Shown here: positions 5,431 through 12,319 of the stretch, piece after piece
Numbering within the stretch: the stretch's first letter is position 1
Layout: every line of letters begins with the position of its first letter
NCBI GenBank assembly: GCA_947629995.1
Contig: CANRFX010000018.1
Coordinates: 1 to 17,032 of the forward strand
DNA length: 17,032 nucleotides
Direction of reading: 5' to 3'
Origin: an uncultured Clostridia bacterium
GTDB taxonomy: Bacteria; Bacillota; Clostridia; TANB77; CAG-508
Position numbers and translations under genes: made by a program
Notes under the pieces: model-generated
What the model saw: the letters and a program-made list of their open reading frames with translations, nothing else
The model's database searches: none
Told to the model about the DNA's origin: nothing

Positions 5431-7854
5431 CTAGTAATTTCTTTTCATTTGATCTAATGTATAGTTCATGCTATCAGAAAAATTGTCTCTTCTGCTTGTG
5501 CTTGTTGGTGGTTGGTAATTTCTTGATTGCCCACCTGTTGCAACTATTGGATATAACATATTTGCTAATTGCCTTAAAGTTTGTAAAAATACTTTTGAAT
5601 ATCCCTTTAAAGAAATTTCACATTCAATAACACCTTCTAGATATCTTACATAAGTTTCTTCTTCAAATGGTATAGAAACATATTTTATTCTATCTCTATC
5701 AAATAATTCTGTCATAAATGACATTGCAGGGTCATTGTAAAATGCCATTCCTCCAATAATCACTTCATCTTTTATTCCTCTTATTTTTACTACTTTATTT
5801 AAAACAATTTTTAGTTTATTTTCATCTAAAATATTTTTTGATTTTAATTGTTTTAAAAATGCTGTTAGTGGTTGTATCGTCAAAATATCCATTGTTTGGA
5901 CTAAATAAATTTCTTGTGATTGCTTAAAATAATTAATTGGTGTATTAAAATCTGTATCTATTAAAATTAAAGAATGATTCATTAATAATGTTTCTAAAAT
6001 TTTATCCACATTTTGTATATCGTTATCTTCATTTGGTAAAGAAGTATATACTGTAAGATTTTTGTTTACATTAATTCCTTTTGCTATTCCATGTGCTAGT
6101 CCTTCTATACTATGTGCTGCTATTTCTCTTAATTGTTCTTCATTTTTAGTATAAATATAATAAGAATTTCTATTTTGTGTCGTATCTAATATTGCTGTAT
6201 TAATTCCAATTGATGACATTAATTCTGCCAAATTGTTTACTATAAATGATGTTCCATTTTTACTTGTTCCTACAAAAGTAGCAATTTTTTTATCTGGTGT
6301 TAATAGACTTGATAAATCTATTTGTTCAATTGAAGTATTACTTCCTTCTCTTTGAAAACCTGTTTGAGCATTTTGATTATTATAAGGATTACTATAACTA
6401 TTATTGTAGTTGTCATTATAATTATTATTGTAATTGCTATTATAATTATTGTTATTATTGTAATTGTTATTATAATTATTGTTATAATTTTCATTATTTA
6501 TGTTTTCAAGTCCTGGTAGCATTACATCTTCTACATCTTCTTCTTCGTCTTCTTCATTTTCTTCATGATTTTCTTGATTATTTTGATAAGATGCAATATT
6601 ATTATCAAATGGTTCGAACCCTGGTAAAAATGTTTCTTCTCTTTCTGGTTCTTCCTGATTATTTTCTTCCTCTAATCCTGGTAATACAAATTCTTCTGGT
6701 TCTTCTTGTTGTTCTTCTTCTTGAATTTGAGGATTTATTTTTTTAGGTCTTCCTCTTCCACGTTTTACTGGTTGTGGTACTTGTGTATCTTCTTCTGAAA
6801 CAACTTTTTTAGGTCTTCCTCTTCCACGTTTAACTGGTTGTGGTACTTCTGTTTCTTGAACTAAAGTTTCATTTTCTTCTTGTTCAAAATCATCAAATTC
6901 TTCCATTATTGGTTCTGGCTTAGTATTTTGAATAGTTTCATTTTGAACTTGTTGTATTTCTGGTTGTTTATTAACTTCTTCTATTTTTTCTGGTTTTGGT
7001 TTCGTTAATTTTTTAACACCTGCCATATTTACTGCTGATGGTATTACAACTGGATTTGAAAGTATTTTATCTCTATTTTTTGATTTTAATAGTATTTGAC
7101 TTGGTCCTTCATCTTCTTTATCATTTTTAGACTTTTGTAAATTTTTTGAAATACTATTATTAAAAGACATTATTTGTTGATATTTTGGTGATTTTTCTTC
7201 CAATACTGCACGAACATTTAATGGTAAAAATTTTGTTATAATTCTTAATTGGGTATCATTATATTGTGCAGCAATATTATTAAAACTATCTACATATCTA
7301 TCTTCGTTTTTTCCTAGTCTTTTATAATGAGCAATGATATTTTGTATTTCCATTTCACTTACATCATTTTCGTTTTCTGCTTGATAATTTACTTCTTCTG
7401 TATCAATTTTATAATATGTTTTTGCTTCTTTTTTTACACGAGGTCTATTTATTAATCTACAAACTTCATCTACGCTTCTATCGTTTCCAATAATAGCATT
7501 ATAAATACCGATACCAAATAGTTTTACAAGCATTGTTTCTGATTTTGTTCTTCTATCAGAACAAATTAAGATTATTGGTGTATCGTTTCCTTTTAAGTTA
7601 GAAGCTTCATCACTTATACTATCTAATTTTTCGAAAATAAATTTATCAATTTGATCATATTGAGTATGAGTAAATGATTCTAAATCTTCACTTATAACTA
7701 TCCTGTCATAAGATTTATCTTTTTGTAATTCTTTTAATATTGCGTTAAAGTAATATACATTTTTATATGAAATAATTTGTTTATATTCCTTTTGGTATTT
7801 CTTAACAATAGCTTCTGACGTTTCCTCATTACTAACAGCAAATAAAACTTTCAT
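5431..7854 (-). CDS. TadZ/CpaE-like ATPase with receiver-like domain, AT-hook-like repeats and Asn-rich linker
   Basis: An 807-residue protein. Residues 1-140 look like an atypical receiver domain (alternating hydrophobic strands such as RIVISEDLES and PIILICSD). A long disordered linker follows: two KRGRGRPKK basic motifs (342-350, 363-372), three LPG motifs (VLPGLEE 390, FLPGFEP 409, MLPGLEN 445) in acidic sequence, and a Tyr/Asn repeat (456-494). The C-terminal part (about 521-770) resembles the MinD/ParA superfamily branch including TadZ and CpaE, which position type IVc/Tad pilus machinery. The deviant Walker A is FVGTSKNGTSF at 527-537: the signature Lys (532) is present but the second Lys is replaced, so ATP hydrolysis is doubtful. 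LILIDTDFNTP (629-639) stands for Walker B, and LNKVVK (685-690) for the following strand. AAGGGGGT precedes the ATG, 3 nt after the pilin-like gene. No other tad gene is in the window, so the assignment rests on architecture. Confidence 0.7.
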   Translation of the reverse strand: MKVLFAVSNEETSEAIVKKYQKEYKQIISYKNVYYFNAILKELQKDKSYDRIVISEDLESFTHTQYDQIDKFIFEKLDSISDEASNLKGNDTPIILICSDRRTKSETMLVKLFGIGIYNAIIGNDRSVDEVCRLINRPRVKKEAKTYYKIDTEEVNYQAENENDVSEMEIQNIIAHYKRLGKNEDRYVDSFNNIAAQYNDTQLRIITKFLPLNVRAVLEEKSPKYQQIMSFNNSISKNLQKSKNDKEDEGPSQILLKSKNRDKILSNPVVIPSAVNMAGVKKLTKPKPEKIEEVNKQPEIQQVQNETIQNTKPEPIMEEFDDFEQEENETLVQETEVPQPVKRGRGRPKKVVSEEDTQVPQPVKRGRGRPKKINPQIQEEEQQEEPEEFVLPGLEEENNQEEPEREETFLPGFEPFDNNIASYQNNQENHEENEEDEEEDVEDVMLPGLENINNENYNNNYNNNYNNNNNYNSNYNNNYNDNYNNSYSNPYNNQNAQTGFQREGSNTSIEQIDLSSLLTPDKKIATFVGTSKNGTSFIVNNLAELMSSIGINTAILDTTQNRNSYYIYTKNEEQLREIAAHSIEGLAHGIAKGINVNKNLTVYTSLPNEDNDIQNVDKILETLLMNHSLILIDTDFNTPINYFKQSQEIYLVQTMDILTIQPLTAFLKQLKSKNILDENKLKIVLNKVVKIRGIKDEVIIGGMAFYNDPAMSFMTELFDRDRIKYVSIPFEEETYVRYLEGVIECEISLKGYSKVFLQTLRQLANMLYPIVATGGQSRNYQPPTSTSRRDNFSDSMNYTLDQMKRNY
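6373..6489 (-). repeat. Tyr/Asn low-complexity coding repeat
   Basis: Irregular repeat of TAT/AAT codons encoding YNNN-type units at residues 456-494 of the TadZ-like protein. It is in frame and produces a flexible linker just before the ATPase-like domain. Length variation by replication slippage is likely. Confidence 0.85.
6739..6846 (-). repeat. Tandem coding repeat with two AT-hook-like motifs
   Basis: Two near-identical in-frame units encode VPQPVKRGRGRPKK at residues 337-350 and 359-372. The core RGRGRPKK matches the minor-groove AT-hook pattern (GRP flanked by basic residues). The two copies differ by few bases over more than 30, so the duplication is recent or held by selection. Confidence 0.8.
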
Positions 7855-7857
7855 TTG

Positions 7858-8268
7858 TTACCCCCTTCCAAATTTTACAAACACCGCAAATGCGAGTGGT
7901 AAAACTTGGCAAATAATTAAAAGTGTTACACAAGTTACAATAAATGCCATACCTTTTTCTAATGTATCCAATTTTCTTACTCCAATCATGTATTGATGAA
8001 TAGCACCAATTGCAATTCCTAAAAAACATACTGGAATACTGTAAATTCTTACTATGTTCAAAATATAAGCAACAGTTCCATATACATCAGAACCATATTT
8101 TTCTTTATAGTCTTCTAATGAGCTTGCTGTATTTTCTTTTAGTTCTACTATTTTACTTTCTGTTTTTTCATCAATTGCTCTTTCTTCTGTAGCATTAACT
8201 GAAGTTGATATTAAAAAGATTCCCATTATTAGCACCATAATTGTAACAATTATTATTCCTTTTTTCAT
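7858..8268 (-). CDS. Small membrane protein with signal peptide, pilin/VirB2-like topology
   Basis: A 136-residue protein. A hydrophobic N-terminal segment (residues 4-22) ends in SVNA before TEE, which looks like a signal peptide cleavage site after Ala27. A charged stretch follows (about 28-62), then two membrane helices (about 66-88 and 104-130) separated by a short basic loop (YMIGVRKLDTLEKG). This layout resembles TrbC/VirB2-type major pilins of conjugation systems, but no specific motif proves it. It is the first gene after the 8334-8362 promoter and ends 3 nt before the TadZ-like gene, which supports a role in the same envelope machinery. AAAGGGG lies 10 nt before the ATG. Alternative: a holin-like or unrelated small membrane protein. 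Confidence 0.6.
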   Translation of the reverse strand: MKKGIIIVTIMVLIMGIFLISTSVNATEERAIDEKTESKIVELKENTASSLEDYKEKYGSDVYGTVAYILNIVRIYSIPVCFLGIAIGAIHQYMIGVRKLDTLEKGMAFIVTCVTLLIICQVLPLAFAVFVKFGRG

Positions 8269-8333
8269 AATTTATGCCCCTTTCTTATGTCCTATTTTGG
8301 CAATTTTTTCCTTATATTCACTCTTGCTATTAT

Positions 8334-8362
8334 ATAATACAATAAATTGTAAAAAATATCAA
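8334..8362 (-). promoter_or_regulatory. Promoter of the pilin-like/TadZ-like operon
   Basis: Minus-strand TTGATA (8362-8357) and TATTAT (8339-8334) separated by 17 nt. The -35 box lies in the loop of the hairpin that ends the glucosaminidase gene, the same arrangement as at dinD. The predicted leader is about 60 nt. Confidence 0.65.
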
Positions 8363-8378
8363 GAATTTTTTACAATTT
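8344..8378 (-). terminator. Hairpin at the end of the glucosaminidase gene
   Basis: Perfect 14-bp inverted repeat, AAATTGTAAAAAAT (minus strand 8378-8365) and its complement (8357-8344), with a 7-nt loop. The gene's TAA lies within the first arm. The stem is AT-rich and the T run is part of the second arm, so termination strength is uncertain. Confidence 0.5.
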
Positions 8379-9616
8379 ATTATATAAATATTTCATATGA
8401 GCATATACTCCACTTGCCCAATTTTTATCTGTTGCATATCTAGTATTTACTCCTTTTAAGGTTGGACCATTATAATATGTTCCGAGCAGCTACTTCTTCT
8501 CCGTAGATTTTTGTTCCTTTTGGATTTAAATAATACTTAACTAATACTCTTGCAATTAAATCTATACATTCTGAATAATTTGAAAAATTATAAGCTCCAT
8601 TATATGGATTGGAATCATAAGCACCATACCCAAATAAATTATTTTTGTTTCTCGCTATTTGTGATGTTCCCCATGCGCTTTCATGTATTCCGTATAGCTG
8701 CAACAAACACACCATTTATATTGTATTGTTTTTCAATGTAATAAAAATATTCTGCATTGTTTTCAAAAATTTTATTTATATCTTTTGAATCAGATAAAAT
8801 TTTTTTAAATTGATCTAAGGTTAATCCACTTGGTTTATTTAATGCCATTTCAAAACTTAATCCAGAGATTAGTTCTGTCTTATTCTTACTTGTAGAACTA
8901 CTTTCTTGTTTTACTATATTATCAGCATATGTTGTTGCTTCTGACTTAACATACCCTATTACATTTGATGATGAAATTTTGTACCAATCTCCTTGTATTT
9001 CTAAAATTTTTAGTCTGTCTTGTTTTGATAATGTTGCTACTTTTTGTGACCCTTCATTTGGTTCAAGCCTAACAGATAATCTGTCAGATGTTATATATAA
9101 TGTATCTCCTACTTTCGCTTTATAATTATTTACATAGTTTGCCGTACCAATTTCAACAATTTTATTTACAGAAGCTCTTGTTATTTTTGCAGATATTTGT
9201 TCTTCTGAAACTAATTCTTCTTTTTGATAAGTTCTTTTTATTGTAATTTCTTGCTTTCCTTGTCTACCTTCTTGGATTACTTGCAATGTTTCTTTTGGCA
9301 AGTTTGGATTATTTCTATATATTGTTATGTATTCTAAATCAATTTCTTCAACAGAATATTCTTCTTTCTGTCCTTGCTTTGTATTTTGAGTTATAGTATC
9401 ATCTATATCAATTTGTTCTGCTTCGCTTATTTTTGGAATCTTTGTGCTATCTGTTGTAGATGCTGTTGCATAAACATTATTTTTTACAAAATACAAGTTA
9501 TAAAATATAATCATATATAATAAAACAACAATAAAAGTTAAAAAAGAAATAATTCCTTTTATTGTAATTTTTAGATGCATTTTTCGACCTTTTTCTACCT
9601 TTTCTTTCGAATTCAT
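8370..9616 (-). CDS. Membrane-anchored G5-SH3-glucosaminidase, with two +1 shifts at CGGA
   Basis: Reconstructed product of 414 residues: a basic N-terminus and one membrane helix (about 19-43), a G5-like domain (about 85-160, with QGKQEITIKRTYQ and ending KIVEIGT), a bacterial SH3 domain (about 165-230, VRLEPNEGSQKVATL, GDWYKIS, IGYVKS), and a GH73 endo-beta-N-acetylglucosaminidase domain (about 250-414). The catalytic Glu is expected at E312 in IHESAWGTSQIA, followed by NKNNLFGYGAYD. It would cut peptidoglycan at the outer membrane face. Two frame breaks occur inside the catalytic domain. At 8689-8692 ATA CGG A is resolved to I308-G309. At 8481-8484 GCT CGG A is resolved to A377-G378, after which NTRYATDKNWASGVY and the natural end follow. 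Without both shifts no complete domain is made. ATG 9616 has GGTGG 4 nt upstream; an in-frame TTG farther upstream is part of the promoter. Confidence 0.85.
8481..8484 (-). other. CGGA +1 frameshift site, second in the glucosaminidase gene
   Basis: Sense context GCT CGG AAC ATA TTA TAA. Skipping C gives GCT GGA ACA TAT TAT AAT, translated AGTYYNGPTLKGVNTRYA, a typical GH73 C-terminal stretch (residues 377-394). Confidence 0.82.
8689..8692 (-). other. CGGA +1 frameshift site, first in the glucosaminidase gene
   Basis: Sense context ATA CGG AAT ACA TGA. Skipping C gives ATA GGA ATA CAT GAA, translated IGIHE, which includes the catalytic-Glu motif of GH73 (E312). Confidence 0.85.
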
Positions 9617-9632
9617 ACTACCACCTATTATT

Positions 9633-9661
9633 ATTTTACCTTTTCTGATTTTTTTTGTCAA
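9633..9661 (-). promoter_or_regulatory. Consensus promoter of the glucosaminidase gene
   Basis: Minus-strand TTGACA (9661-9656) and TAAAAT (9638-9633), spacer 17 nt. The expected transcript start near 9626 leaves only about 10 nt before the ATG at 9616, just enough for the GGTGG ribosome site: a very short leader. Confidence 0.75.
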
Positions 9662-9691
9662 TTAATAAATTGTGGTAATACAAAATTTATC

Positions 9692-9720
9692 TTGATTTTC
9701 TTTCTATTTTATACTATTAT
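9692..9720 (+). promoter_or_regulatory. Promoter of the plus-strand membrane-protein/acyl-CoA ligase operon
   Basis: TTGATT (9692-9697) and TATTAT (9715-9720) with a 17-nt spacer, 27 nt before the ATG at 9748. It is divergent from the glucosaminidase promoter, with the two -35 boxes 30 nt apart. Confidence 0.7.
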
Positions 9721-9747
9721 ATAGTTGTTTTAATAAAGGAGGATTTA

Positions 9748-10549
9748 ATGGATAAGAAAAAATTAATTTTAACTATAATAACTTTTATTTTATTTATTAT
9801 CGTATTTATTTTAGCTTGGATGTTATTTAATAGGTTTGTTATAAAAACTAGTTTTGAAAAAGAAGTATTATCATTTGCACGGAAAAAACCAAAAAACTGT
9901 CTTTGAGGTAAATAAAATTGTTTTATTTAGTAATTGTGATGCTAAAAATAAGACAAGCTCTAGTACCAATTTCACTATCGAAAATCTATATCAATATACT
10001 GACATTGCAATTTTTATTAACAATCATTCTACTGAAGAAAAAACTTCAGAAAATATATTAAAAAAAGTTTCTATTAGCAATATTAAATTTAATCAAATGC
10101 CAGAACTTGGAGAACCAAAATTATATTTTAAAGGTTTAAACCAATTTGCAACAAGTACTTTACCTGAAAAAGATGAAATCTCAGAATCTTTAGATTTTAC
10201 TATCACATCAGAAAATGAAGCAGATTTAGACAGCCCAACTTTATACAATAATTTAGCTAATCCTATTACCTTAAGTTATATCAATCAAAATATAAAAACA
10301 GACTATACCCTTACAGACACTTCTATTCCAATCACTTATGATGGTTCTCTATTAAAAAGATGTAATATAGATTTAAATTCAATTGCTTGCAATATATCTT
10401 TTGATATTTATATTACTAATTATTTAGATGAAGAATTCAAAACTACTGTGTTTATTGATATACCTCTAAATGATGGAGAAAAATCAATTTATGATGGAAA
10501 TTTAAAAGTAACTAATAATTCAAATTTTGCATTTTATAGATACAAATAA
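9748..10549 (+). CDS. Membrane-anchored exported protein of unknown function, with a +1 shift at CGGA
   Basis: I do not recognise this family. The reconstructed product has 266 residues: one N-terminal membrane helix (about 6-28, no lipobox) followed by an extracytoplasmic domain that looks beta-rich, with three cysteines in that domain (C63, and two in KRCNIDLNSIACNISF). Translation starts at ATG 9748, 5 nt after AAAGGAGG. After 44 codons (ending LSFA) the zero frame reads CGG AAA AAA and stops eight codons later. Skipping the C gives GGA AAA AAC CAA, and the frame stays open for 222 residues starting GKNQKTVFEVNK. This is the only plus-strand example of the CGGA shift. The gene is followed after 19 nt by the acyl-CoA ligase gene with its own AGGAGG, so the two form an operon; a link to lipid or envelope processes is only contextual. 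Confidence 0.75.
9880..9883 (+). other. CGGA +1 frameshift site in the plus-strand membrane-protein gene
   Basis: Context TTT GCA CGG AAA AAA CCA, zero-frame TGA at 9904. Skipping C9880 gives TTT GCA GGA AAA AAC CAA and joins the N-terminal membrane helix to the long downstream frame. Confidence 0.8.
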
Positions 10550-10568
10550 TATTCTTAAGGAGGATTTA

Positions 10569-12299
10569 ATGAAAGAAAAACTTTCAATTGCAGACCAATT
10601 AAAAAAGAAATACCATAAAACAGAAGAAGTTACAAATTTTAAAGAAATGCTTTATCGTTCAGCAGATATATATCGTTCTAGAACTGCTTTTAAATTAAAA
10701 GATGAAAATGGAAATATTTTTTCTGTTACTTATGAACAATTTAAAAATGATGTAGTTAGTTTAGGAACAAGTTTAATTGAAAAGGGTTTTTTAAATAAAA
10801 GAATTGCTGTTATTGGAAAAAATTCTTATAAATGGTGTGTGTCCTACTTAGCTGCAACCATTGTAGGGATTGTCGTTCCTATTGATAAAGAACTTCATAC
10901 AGATGATGTAATTAACTTTATGAATGTATCAAAATCTGTTTGTATTTTAGGAGATTCTAAAAACCTAGATGAAATCTTAAAAAGCAAAAATAAATTAGAA
11001 AATGAAAAAACTATTTTTATATATTTTGATAAAACTAAAACAGATTGCTATGATTCTTTATTAAAAAACGGAAAAATTATTTATGAAAATGGAAATACCA
11101 ATTTTGATAAAATTGACGTTAATCCAGACGAATTACGTATTTTACTTTTTACTTCTGGAACAACTGGAAATGCAAAAGGAGTTTGTTTATCTCAAAGAAA
11201 TATTTGCTCTAATATACTATCTACTTACGGAATTGTAAAAGTAAAAAGAAGTGACTTATTCTTTTCTGTTTTACCATTGCATCATACTTATGAATGTACA
11301 TTAGGCTTCTTACTTCCAATTTATAGTGGTGCATCTATATGCCATTGTGAAGGATTGCGTTACATTACAAAAAATCTTGGTGAATTTCATCCATCTGTTA
11401 TTTTATGCGTTCCTTTACTTCTTGAAAATGTACACAAAAATATTATAAAGAACTTAAACAAATCATTACCAAAAAAATATGTAAAAGAATCTGGTAATCC
11501 ATATTATAACTTACCATTTTATTTAAAAAAGATTGTAAAAACAAAAGTTAAAAATACTCTTGGTGGTAGGCTTCGTGTATTTATTGTTGGTGCAGCAAGT
11601 GCTAATCCTGATATTATAGCTGATTTTAAAGCTTTAAATTTGCCAACTTTACAAGGTTATGGGTTAACTGAGTGTTCTCCTTTAGTTGCAGGAAATACTG
11701 ATTTCTTCCAAAAAGATGATGCTGCTGGTCTTCCTATTCCAAATGTAGAATATAAAATAGATAAACAAAATGCAGAAGGCGTTGGAGAAATTTTAGTAAA
11801 AGGTCCTAATGTTATGCTCGGGTATTATGAAGATGAAGAAAAAACAAGACAAACTATTGTTGATGGATGGTTCCATACTGGTGATTTGGGAAAAATAGAT
11901 GAAAATGGGTACTTGTATATTACTGGCAGATGTAAAAGTGTTATTGTTACAAAGAACGGAAAAAATATTTATCCAGAAGAAGTTGAATATTATTTAAATG
12001 ATAATCCTTTAATTTCTGAAGCTCTTGTTTTAGGAATTCAAAAAGAAGATGATGATGAAACTTATATTAATGCTCAAATTTATCCTAATATTGAAGCTAT
12101 TACAGAATATTTGAAAGGTAGTGTTCCAACTAAAGAAGAAATTTGGAAACTTATTTCTGATGTAGTTTCAAGTGTTAATAAAAAGTTGCCTAATTATAAG
12201 CATATTAAAAGTTTCGGCATTCGTGATAAAGAATTTGAAAAAACTACTACTAAAAAAATTAAACGTTACGGCAATAATATGAAAATAAAAGATAACTAA
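10569..12299 (+). CDS. AMP-forming long-chain acyl-CoA ligase (FadD-like)
   Basis: A 576-residue adenylate-forming enzyme that would activate a fatty acid with ATP to an acyl-AMP and transfer it to CoA (possibly to ACP). All core motifs are present: the phosphate-binding loop FTSGTTGNAKG (194-204), the substrate-side LPLHHTYE (about 235-242), GYGLTECSP (363-371), WFHTGDLGKIDENGYLYITGR (434-454, with the ATP ribose Asp in TGDL), and the hinge KNGKNIYPEEVE (462-473). The C-terminal catalytic Lys lies in TTTKKIKR near 562. The length fits bacterial long-chain acyl-CoA synthetases. ATG 10569 has AGGAGG 5 nt upstream; an upstream in-frame ATG lacks one. It contains ordinary CGT arginine codons and no CGG. 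The exact acyl substrate cannot be read from the sequence. Confidence 0.9.
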   Translation: MKEKLSIADQLKKKYHKTEEVTNFKEMLYRSADIYRSRTAFKLKDENGNIFSVTYEQFKNDVVSLGTSLIEKGFLNKRIAVIGKNSYKWCVSYLAATIVGIVVPIDKELHTDDVINFMNVSKSVCILGDSKNLDEILKSKNKLENEKTIFIYFDKTKTDCYDSLLKNGKIIYENGNTNFDKIDVNPDELRILLFTSGTTGNAKGVCLSQRNICSNILSTYGIVKVKRSDLFFSVLPLHHTYECTLGFLLPIYSGASICHCEGLRYITKNLGEFHPSVILCVPLLLENVHKNIIKNLNKSLPKKYVKESGNPYYNLPFYLKKIVKTKVKNTLGGRLRVFIVGAASANPDIIADFKALNLPTLQGYGLTECSPLVAGNTDFFQKDDAAGLPIPNVEYKIDKQNAEGVGEILVKGPNVMLGYYEDEEKTRQTIVDGWFHTGDLGKIDENGYLYITGRCKSVIVTKNGKNIYPEEVEYYLNDNPLISEALVLGIQKEDDDETYINAQIYPNIEAITEYLKGSVPTKEEIWKLISDVVSSVNKKLPNYKHIKSFGIRDKEFEKTTTKKIKRYGNNMKIKDN

Positions 12300-12319
12300 T
12301 TTTTATTTAGTTATCTTTT
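12287..12319. terminator. Bidirectional palindromic terminator between the ligase gene and eno
   Basis: Perfect 13-bp inverted repeat, AAAAGATAACTAA (12287-12299) and TTAGTTATCTTTT (12307-12319), around a 7-nt T-rich loop. It contains both stop codons. It gives A-tract/stem/T-tract structure in both directions and serves both convergent genes. Confidence 0.8.

Noticed and set aside
6373..6489. Short repeat array as a possible CRISPR
   Set aside because: The repeats are in-frame TAT/AAT codons within a coding region, without spacers of uniform length.
6297..6746. Plus-strand open frame opposite the TadZ-like gene
   Set aside because: It mirrors the low-complexity linker, giving a Tyr/Cys/Leu-rich nonsense product with no ribosome site. 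Other long frames opposite recN, eno and hemW are rejected for the same reason.
9617..9661. An N-terminal extension of the glucosaminidase starting at TTG 9661
   Set aside because: That TTG is the start of a TTGACA-17-TAAAAT promoter, and a GGTGG site precedes the ATG at 9616.
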